From an uncultured Clostridia bacterium (GTDB lineage: Bacteria; Bacillota; Clostridia; Christensenellales; Borkfalkiaceae): a DNA stretch of 18,539 bases. The stretch's first letter is position 1. Every line of letters begins with the position of its first letter. Of this stretch, positions 14,332-18,539 are shown piece after piece. The DNA lies in contig CANRCY010000014.1 of the NCBI GenBank assembly GCA_947629225.1, forward strand, positions 1-18,539, in the 5' to 3' direction. Both the position numbers and the translations under genes were made by a program. The notes under the pieces are model-generated. The model ran no database searches, had not been told where the DNA came from, and worked only from the letters and a program-made list of their open reading frames with translations.

Positions 14332-14982
14332 ATGAAAATAAAAATTGCGCCGAGTATTCTGGCAAGCGATTTTTCAAAAGTCGGTGAGGAGGTAAAGCGG
14401 CTCGAAAGGTGCGGCGCGGACCTCATCCATTGCGACGTAATGGACGGGAATTTCGTTCCTCCCATCACCTTCGGCGCGCAAATGGTGAAAGCCCTCCGCC
14501 CGCATACAAAACTCCCGCTCGATTGCCACCTCATGGTGCTCCATCCAGAAACGCACATCGAAGCGTTCGCCAAGGCGGGGGCGGACATCATTACCGTGCA
14601 CGTCGAGGCATGCGATATTTCCAAACTCTTTCAAGCAATCGAGAGCTTCGGCGTGAAGAAGAGCGCCGTCATCAACCCCGAAACGCCCGCGGAAAAGCTC
14701 TTTCCCGCCGTGGACGAGGGCGCGGATATGCTCCTTGTCATGAGCGTCCACCCCGGTTGGGGCGGGCAGAAATTCATTCCAGAAACGCTGAAAAAAATCG
14801 AGACGCTCCGCAATTATTGCGTGAGAACGGGTCGCCCCGAGCTCGACATCGAGGTGGACGGCGGCATTACCGAAGAGAATGTAAAAGACGTTCTTTCGGC
14901 GGGCGCGAACGTCATCGTTGCGGGCAGTACCGTGTTCAAAGCGGCGGACGCGGCGGCGACCATAGGAAGGCTCCGCGGATGA
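14332..14982 (+). CDS. rpe: Ribulose-phosphate 3-epimerase
   Basis: The enzyme interconverts ribulose-5-phosphate and xylulose-5-phosphate in the pentose phosphate pathway. The 216-aa TIM-barrel protein carries IAPSILASDF, the metal and catalytic sites HCDVMDGNFVP (His33, Asp35), DCHLMV (His66), VMSVHPGWGGQKF (phosphate-gripping loop) and EVDGGI (Asp176), with VAGSTVFK closing the barrel. ATG 14332 has AAAAAGGAGG (about 14316-14325) at good spacing. In Bacillus rpe follows rsgA; here it follows the foreign repeat island. The stop overlaps thiN (ATGA, 14979-14982). Confidence 0.96.
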   Translation: MKIKIAPSILASDFSKVGEEVKRLERCGADLIHCDVMDGNFVPPITFGAQMVKALRPHTKLPLDCHLMVLHPETHIEAFAKAGADIITVHVEACDISKLFQAIESFGVKKSAVINPETPAEKLFPAVDEGADMLLVMSVHPGWGGQKFIPETLKKIETLRNYCVRTGRPELDIEVDGGITEENVKDVLSAGANVIVAGSTVFKAADAAATIGRLRG

Positions 14983-15605
14983 ACGGCGCGCGGAAACTGT
15001 TCGTCATTCTCCTCAACGGCGAGCCGTTCTCGGGGGAAATCCCCCAAAACGCCTATGTGCTCTGTTGCGACGGGGCATATTCGTGGGCGAAAGGAAAGGT
15101 TCGGATTGACGAGAATTTAGGGGACTTCGATTCTCTCTCCGAAGAGCCCGTTCCCCCGCCTTCCCGCAAATTCCCTTCCGAAAAGAACGAGACGGACGGC
15201 GAGCTCGCCGTGGATAGAGCCGTCGAGCTCGGCGCGACCGACATTCTCTTTTACGGCGGAGGGGGAAAGCGGGAGGACCACTTCCTCGGAAATCTCCACC
15301 TTTTATATAAGGCAAAGCGGGCGGGAATTTTGTCCGCCGCGCTCAAAACGAACGGTGCGGAGATCTCACTCGCAGGGGAAGGCGGACAGAGGTTCTCCTG
15401 CAAGAGGGGGCAGACAATTTCGCTGTTGCCTTTCGGCGGCGACGCGCATATCATGGAGATGAGAGGGCTGAAATACGTTTCCGACGATTTACGGCTCCGC
15501 TACGGCTCCACGCGCGGGATTTCCAATCTCACGACCGACGAAGAATTTTCGTTTCGGGTGAACAAGGGGTATGTGCTCGTCATCATCAACGAGGAGGAAG
15601 TATGA
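14979..15605 (+). CDS. thiN: Thiamine pyrophosphokinase
   Basis: ThiN transfers pyrophosphate from ATP to thiamine, giving the cofactor TPP. The 208-aa protein has VLCCDGAYSWA, the metal-binding GDFDSL, EKNETDGELAVDRA (the 'KDxTDxELA' motif), YGGGGKREDHFLGNLHLL and, in the C-terminal beta domain, YGSTRGISN. The ATG at 14979 overlaps the rpe stop, and the stop overlaps the spoVM start, so rpe, thiN and spoVM are a coupled unit as in Bacillus. A longer frame upstream is the shadow of rpe and is not used. Confidence 0.94.
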   Translation: MNGARKLFVILLNGEPFSGEIPQNAYVLCCDGAYSWAKGKVRIDENLGDFDSLSEEPVPPPSRKFPSEKNETDGELAVDRAVELGATDILFYGGGGKREDHFLGNLHLLYKAKRAGILSAALKTNGAEISLAGEGGQRFSCKRGQTISLLPFGGDAHIMEMRGLKYVSDDLRLRYGSTRGISNLTTDEEFSFRVNKGYVLVIINEEEV

Positions 15606-15667
15606 TCATCTGCTTTAAGCTCCCGAGGGCGCTCGGTTGCATCGTGCGGCTGTTCTACAAGGGATGA
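15602..15667 (+). CDS. spoVM: SpoVM-like spore coat anchoring micro-peptide (21 aa)
   Basis: The 21-residue peptide MIICFKLPRALGCIVRLFYKG aligns with the B. subtilis SpoVM core IKLPKFLGGIVRAMLG: FKLP, the helix-breaking Pro, L-G-x-IVR are shared. SpoVM is an amphipathic helix that recognises the convex outer membrane of the forespore and anchors the SpoIVA coat base. Position is decisive support: spoVM follows thiN in Bacillus too. A strong GAGGAGG site (15591-15597) sits 4 nt upstream, better than the neighbouring genes have. It overlaps thiN (ATGA at 15602-15605) and the dipeptidase (ATGA at 15664-15667). At 21 aa it is shorter than the 26 aa of B. subtilis and would be missed by ordinary gene callers. 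It implies an endospore-forming ancestry or lifestyle. Confidence 0.85.
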   Translation: MIICFKLPRALGCIVRLFYKG

Positions 15668-16605
15668 ACTATATCGATCTGCATTGCGACGCCCTCACAA
15701 ACGAGGGCGTTTTGCAAGTCACAAGGGAGAATTTGCGGCGGGGCGGCTGTTTCTTGCAGTGCTTCGCCGCTTTTGTCGATGTGCGCAAGTGTTCCCCCGC
15801 GGGAAGGTTCGCGCGGGCGGTCTTTCTCTGCGAGAAATTCGGCGAAATGTGCCAAAGAGAGGGCTACCGCATGGTTCGGAAGTTCTCGGACATTCGGGAA
15901 GGGAGCCTGAATGCCATGCTCACGGTAGAGGAAGGGGGGGCCATTGAGGGAAGCCTCGAAAAGCTGAAAGAGCTCTACCGCCGCGGCGTGCGCATGATGA
16001 CCTTGACGTGGAATTTCGAGAATGAAATAGGAACCCCCTCCCCTACCCCTCCCCCAATCAAGTTGGGGGAGGGCAAGCTCTATGCCACCCCCAACCCATG
16101 CGCGAGGGGCTTGACGGCATTCGGGCGGGAATGCGTGGAGCGCATGAAGGAGCTCGGCATGCTCATAGATGTCTCGCACGGGAGCGATCGGCTGGTGGGG
16201 GACGTAAAGGAGATCGCAAAGGATACTCCTTTCGTCGCAAGCCATTCCAACGCGCGCGAAGTGTTTCCGCACCCGCGCAACCTCGGAGACAGAGAAATCC
16301 GCCTCATCGCCGAGAGCGGCGGGGTCATCGGGCTCAACTTTTTTGCCGATTTTCTCTCGGCAGATCAAAGCGCGGCAGGACAGAGGGAAGCGCTCCTCGC
16401 GCACGCGGAGCATATCCTACGGGTCGGCGGAGAGGACGTTTTGGCGATCGGGAGCGACTTTGACGGAATTCCCGAAAATCCCTATCTGAAAAATCCCGCA
16501 GATGTGCCGCAGCTTTTGGAAGCGTTGCAAAAAAAATTCGGCTCCCGCGTTGCCGAAAAAATTTGCCGCATGAACGCCCTGCGCGTGATCAGCGCCTTGG
16601 AATAA
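15664..16605 (+). CDS. Membrane dipeptidase (peptidase family M19)
   Basis: M19 dipeptidases are binuclear zinc enzymes that hydrolyse dipeptides, including ones with a D-residue. The 313-aa protein keeps the metal and active-site motifs: DLHCD (His7, Asp9), LTVEEGGAI (Glu90 region), DVSHGSD (His172), VASHSNAREVFPHPRN (His194) and IGSDFDGI. It has no signal peptide and is probably cytoplasmic, as in other Firmicutes. ATG 15664 overlaps the spoVM stop and gives the family N-terminus; TTG 15637 upstream would overlap spoVM and is not needed. Between WNFENEIG and TPNPCARGL, where relatives read directly on (WNYxNEIGYPN...GLTxFG), lies an 18-residue insert (124-141, TPSPTPPPIKLGEGKLYA) encoded by a palindromic DNA insertion. 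It lies in a surface loop region, away from the metal ligands, so activity may survive. Confidence 0.9.
   Translation: MNYIDLHCDALTNEGVLQVTRENLRRGGCFLQCFAAFVDVRKCSPAGRFARAVFLCEKFGEMCQREGYRMVRKFSDIREGSLNAMLTVEEGGAIEGSLEKLKELYRRGVRMMTLTWNFENEIGTPSPTPPPIKLGEGKLYATPNPCARGLTAFGRECVERMKELGMLIDVSHGSDRLVGDVKEIAKDTPFVASHSNAREVFPHPRNLGDREIRLIAESGGVIGLNFFADFLSADQSAAGQREALLAHAEHILRVGGEDVLAIGSDFDGIPENPYLKNPADVPQLLEALQKKFGSRVAEKICRMNALRVISALE
16033..16092 (+). repeat. In-frame palindromic insertion inside the dipeptidase gene
   Basis: ACCCCC occurs at 16033-16038 and again at 16087-16092, exactly 54 bp apart, like a target-site duplication. Between them an 11-bp perfect inverted repeat, CCCTCCCCCAA (16047-16057) and TTGGGGGAGGG (16063-16073), closes a 5-nt loop. 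The 54 bp add 18 codons in frame with no stop, giving a Pro-rich segment absent from the family consensus as I know it. This is like the coding palindromic elements described in Rickettsia, though the sequence is unrelated. Confidence 0.75.
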
Positions 16606-16618
16606 TTTCAAAAAATAC

Positions 16619-16647
16619 TTGTAATTTTTCAGCCCCTGTGCTATACT
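16619..16647 (+). promoter_or_regulatory. Extended -10 promoter for the BspA-like lipoprotein gene
   Basis: TTGTAA (16619-16624), 17-bp spacer, TATACT (16642-16647) preceded by TGC (16639-16641, extended -10). Transcription would begin near 16654, the first base of an 11-bp inverted repeat, so the whole leader structure would be transcribed. Confidence 0.8.
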
Positions 16648-16653
16648 GATTGC

Positions 16654-16842
16654 GTCACACAAGTATATAAATTTAGCGAAGCGGGAACACAAGCTAAGGC
16701 ATTGTGTATCTCTTTTTTCCCGCTTGCTAAAATATTCGAGAAAAACTTGTGTGACAACAATCGGGGATACCAAAGCAGTGTGTCTTCGGTTGGAGGCACA
16801 CTTTATTTTTATATCGTAAAAAAATAAAAAGGAGATATACCT
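16654..16842 (+). promoter_or_regulatory. Long self-complementary 5' leader, candidate riboregulator
   Basis: GTCACACAAGT (16654-16664) pairs perfectly with ACTTGTGTGAC (16745-16755). Inside it TTTAGC-G-AAGCGGGAA (16672-16687) pairs with TTCCCGCTTGCTAAA (16717-16731) with one bulge, and inside that CACAA (16688-16692) pairs with TTGTG (16702-16706). After a 21-nt linker comes a terminator-like hairpin (16777-16802) and then the ribosome site AAAAAGGAG (16826-16834). Rival pairings exist: GCTAA at 16693-16697 competes for TTAGC, and GTGTG at 16778-16782 can pair with CACAC at 16656-16660, which would free the terminator's 3' arm. I recognise no known riboswitch class. Confidence 0.7.
16777..16810 (+). 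terminator. Terminator-like hairpin in the leader
   Basis: AGTGTGTC (16777-16784) pairs with GGCACACT (16795-16802, one G-U pair) over a 10-nt loop containing TTCGG, followed by the T-rich run TTTATTTTT. It ends about 33 nt before the lipoprotein start codon, so it would act as an attenuator, or as the end of a separate RNA of roughly 155 nt. Confidence 0.65.
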
Positions 16843-18539
16843 ATGAAACACAAATTTTTGGTCGTCCTCTTGGCGATCGTAGCAACGCTCTGCATGGCGT
16901 TCGGCTTAGCGGGTTGCGACGAACAGGGGAATACCCCCGCTCCGCATGTCCATTCTTATGGAGAGTGGAAGGTGGAAACTCCCGCAACGCATACGCAAGA
17001 GGGTGTAGAGCGGCAGTATTGCGAATGCGGGGAATATAACGAAAAGAGCATTCCCAAAACCGAAGATCACTCTTTCGGCGAATGGAAAGTTACAAAAGAA
17101 GCGACTTGCAAAGAAACGGGGACAAAGGAGCGCGAGTGCGCTTGCGGAGAAAAAGAGACGAAAGCACTTCCGCTTGTGGGGCATGACTTTGAGAATATGA
17201 CCTGCAAAGTCTGTGGAACAAAGGCAAGCCTCGGGCTTAGATATACCCTCATCAACGAGGATAAAGAATACGAGGTCTCGGGTATCGGCGACTGCACAGA
17301 TACCGACCTCATCATCACAAACAATTATGAAGGCAAGCCCGTGACTTCGATTGGAACAGGTGCATTCATGTATTGTAGCGGGTTGACTTCGGTTACCATT
17401 CCCGATAGCGTGACCTTGATCGGAGATGGGGCGTTCTATGGTTGTAGCGGGTTGACTTCGATCGACCTTCCCGACAGCGTGACCTCGATTGGAAATGATG
17501 CGTTCGGGGATTGTAGCGGGTTGATGGGAGAATTGAAGATTCCCAATAGCGTGACCTCGATTGGAGCGAGGGCGTTCCATAATTGTAGCGGGTTGACTTC
17601 GGTCACCATCGGAAGCGGCGTGACTTCGATCGGATGGTCTGCATTCGAGAGTTGTAGCGGGTTGACTTCGATCGACATACCCGACAGTGTGACCAAAATC
17701 GGAGAGCGTGCGTTCAATGGTTGTAGCGGATTGACTTCGATCGACCTTCCCGACAGCGTGACCTCGATTGGAGAGAGTGCATTCGCGGGTTGTAGCGGGT
17801 TGACTTCAATCACGATTCCCGACAGCGTGACCTCGATTGGAGAGAGTGCATTCATGCATTGTAGCGGGTTGACGGGAGAATTAAAGATTCCCGACAGCGT
17901 GACCTCGATTGGAGATAGTGCGTTCATGGGTTGTAGCGGGTTGACTTCGGTCACCATTGGAAGCGGCGTGACATCGATTGAAGATAGTGCGTTCTATGGT
18001 TGTAGCGGGTTGACTTCGATTGACCTTCCCGACAGCGTGACCTCGATTGGGAATTATGCGTTCTATGGTTGCAGCGGGTTGACTTCGGTTACGATTGGGA
18101 ACGGCGTGATCTCGATTGGAAATTGTGCGTTCTATGGTTGTAGCGGGTTGCAAAGCGTCGTCTGGAATGCTGAAAATTGCACTGAGGCAGGATCGTCGTC
18201 TCATTATATCTTCGACGGTTGCACAAATTTGGGAAACGTAACTTTTGGGGAAAATGTAAAAACGATTCCCGCCTATGCGTTCCGTGGTTGTAGCAGTTTA
18301 CAAAGTATAATTTGGAATGCTGAAAATTGCACTGAGGCAGGATCGTCGTCTCATTATATCTTCGACGGTTGCACAAATTTGGGAAACGTAACTTTTGGGG
18401 AAAATGTAAAAACGATTCCCGCCTATGCGTTCCGTGGTTGTAGCAGTTTACAAAGTATAATTTGGAATGCTGAAAATTGCACTGAGGCAGGATCGTCGTC
18501 TCATTATATCTTCGACGGTTGCACAAATTTGGGAAACGT
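16843..18539 (+). CDS. Lipoprotein with BspA-type leucine-rich repeats (partial, runs off the window)
   Basis: No stop occurs before the window end (565 codons seen). The N-terminus MKHKFLVVLLAIVATLC... ends in lipobox LAGC with Cys25, predicting a lipid-anchored cell-surface protein. Residues about 33-125 hold two Cys-containing modules (HSYGEWKVE, HSFGEWKVTKEATCKETG, CACGEKE) followed by GHDFENMTCKVCGTK, a zinc-ribbon-like module common in gut Firmicutes surface proteins. From about residue 165 run LRR_5/BspA repeats of 23-24 aa with consensus CSGLTSVTIPDSVTSIGxxAF, twelve units, then 50-aa units with ENCTEAGSSSHYIFDGCTNLG. These proteins are thought to bind host or microbial surfaces; the ligand is unknown. 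AAAAAGGAG sits 8 nt before the ATG. Expression may be controlled by the structured leader upstream. Confidence 0.9.
   Translation, partial: MKHKFLVVLLAIVATLCMAFGLAGCDEQGNTPAPHVHSYGEWKVETPATHTQEGVERQYCECGEYNEKSIPKTEDHSFGEWKVTKEATCKETGTKERECACGEKETKALPLVGHDFENMTCKVCGTKASLGLRYTLINEDKEYEVSGIGDCTDTDLIITNNYEGKPVTSIGTGAFMYCSGLTSVTIPDSVTLIGDGAFYGCSGLTSIDLPDSVTSIGNDAFGDCSGLMGELKIPNSVTSIGARAFHNCSGLTSVTIGSGVTSIGWSAFESCSGLTSIDIPDSVTKIGERAFNGCSGLTSIDLPDSVTSIGESAFAGCSGLTSITIPDSVTSIGESAFMHCSGLTGELKIPDSVTSIGDSAFMGCSGLTSVTIGSGVTSIEDSAFYGCSGLTSIDLPDSVTSIGNYAFYGCSGLTSVTIGNGVISIGNCAFYGCSGLQSVVWNAENCTEAGSSSHYIFDGCTNLGNVTFGENVKTIPAYAFRGCSSLQSIIWNAENCTEAGSSSHYIFDGCTNLGNVTFGENVKTIPAYAFRGCSSLQSIIWNAENCTEAGSSSHYIFDGCTNLGN
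17374..18150 (+). repeat. 69/72-bp tandem repeats encoding BspA-type LRRs
   Basis: The marker TGTAGCGGGTTG recurs at 17374, 17443, 17512, 17584, 17653, 17722, 17791, 17860, 17932, 18001, 18070 (TGCAGC) and 18139. Spacing is 69 bp except for two 72-bp steps, where the unit reads GELKIP instead of SVTIP. Nucleotide identity among units is high enough to allow recombination and change in repeat number. Confidence 0.92.
18151..18539 (+). repeat. 150-bp near-identical tandem repeats, cut by the window end
   Basis: Units begin at 18151, 18301 and 18451. The first two differ only in the first dozen bases (CAAAGCGTCGTC versus CAAAGTATAATT), and the third is identical to the second for the 89 bases present. 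Each encodes 50 residues (an LRR_5 unit plus a longer spacer). Identity this exact means recent duplication or an assembly artefact at a contig end. Confidence 0.92.

Noticed and set aside
14409..14978. Upstream extension of the thiN frame through rpe
   Set aside because: The extension overlaps rpe, is Arg/Gly/His-rich nonsense, and ThiN homology starts at the ATG at 14979.
17436..18526. Minus-strand open frames over the LRR region
   Set aside because: They are periodic only because the + strand coding repeats are; the + strand has signal peptide, lipobox and LRR consensus.

Overview
The window reads as chromosomal DNA from a GC-rich, low-to-mid-50s-percent-looking member of the Clostridia/Firmicutes, probably an uncultured gut-type endospore former. 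The evidence is gene order: yicC-gmk-rpoZ-priA-def-fmt-rsmB-rlmN ... rpe-thiN-spoVM follows the Bacillus/Clostridium arrangement closely, and a 21-codon spoVM-like gene sits in its conserved place after thiN. Almost everything is on the + strand; the long minus-strand reading frames are shadows of GC-rich genes.

Layout. (1) 1-913: the last codons of an FtsX/MacB-type ABC permease, then a consensus promoter, rpsU (S21, 58 aa), a strong terminator, and a small helical protein of unknown function. (2) 926-5157: an extended -10 promoter placed so close to pcrA that its transcript would be leaderless, then pcrA-ligA (DNA repair/replication). (3) 5178-12787: a second promoter of the same design and a tightly packed housekeeping run: yicC, gmk, rpoZ, (terminator hairpin), priA, def, fmt, rsmB, rlmN. 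Several neighbours overlap by 4 to 20 nt. It couples RNA decay, GMP supply, RNA polymerase assembly, replication restart, N-formyl-Met handling and rRNA methylation. (4) 12740-14331: a foreign-looking island exactly where relatives carry prpC-prkC-rsgA. It holds an AT-rich gene for a membrane-anchored HNH nuclease, bounded by a 51-bp direct repeat of the 3' end of rlmN, followed by three 162-bp tandem repeats with conserved hairpins (one stem shows three compensatory base-pair changes between copies) and a short GC-rich palindrome. (5) 14332-16605: the conserved run resumes with rpe-thiN-spoVM, extended by an overlapping M19 dipeptidase that carries an in-frame 54-bp palindromic insertion. (6) 16619-18539: a third extended -10 promoter, a long self-complementary leader ending in a terminator-like hairpin, and the start of a large lipoprotein with BspA-type leucine-rich repeats, cut by the window end inside near-identical 150-bp repeats.

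The most novel material is the HNH/rlmN-duplication/162-bp-repeat island, the structured leader of the lipoprotein gene, and the palindrome inserted inside the dipeptidase gene. Function of these is inferred only from sequence patterns seen here.
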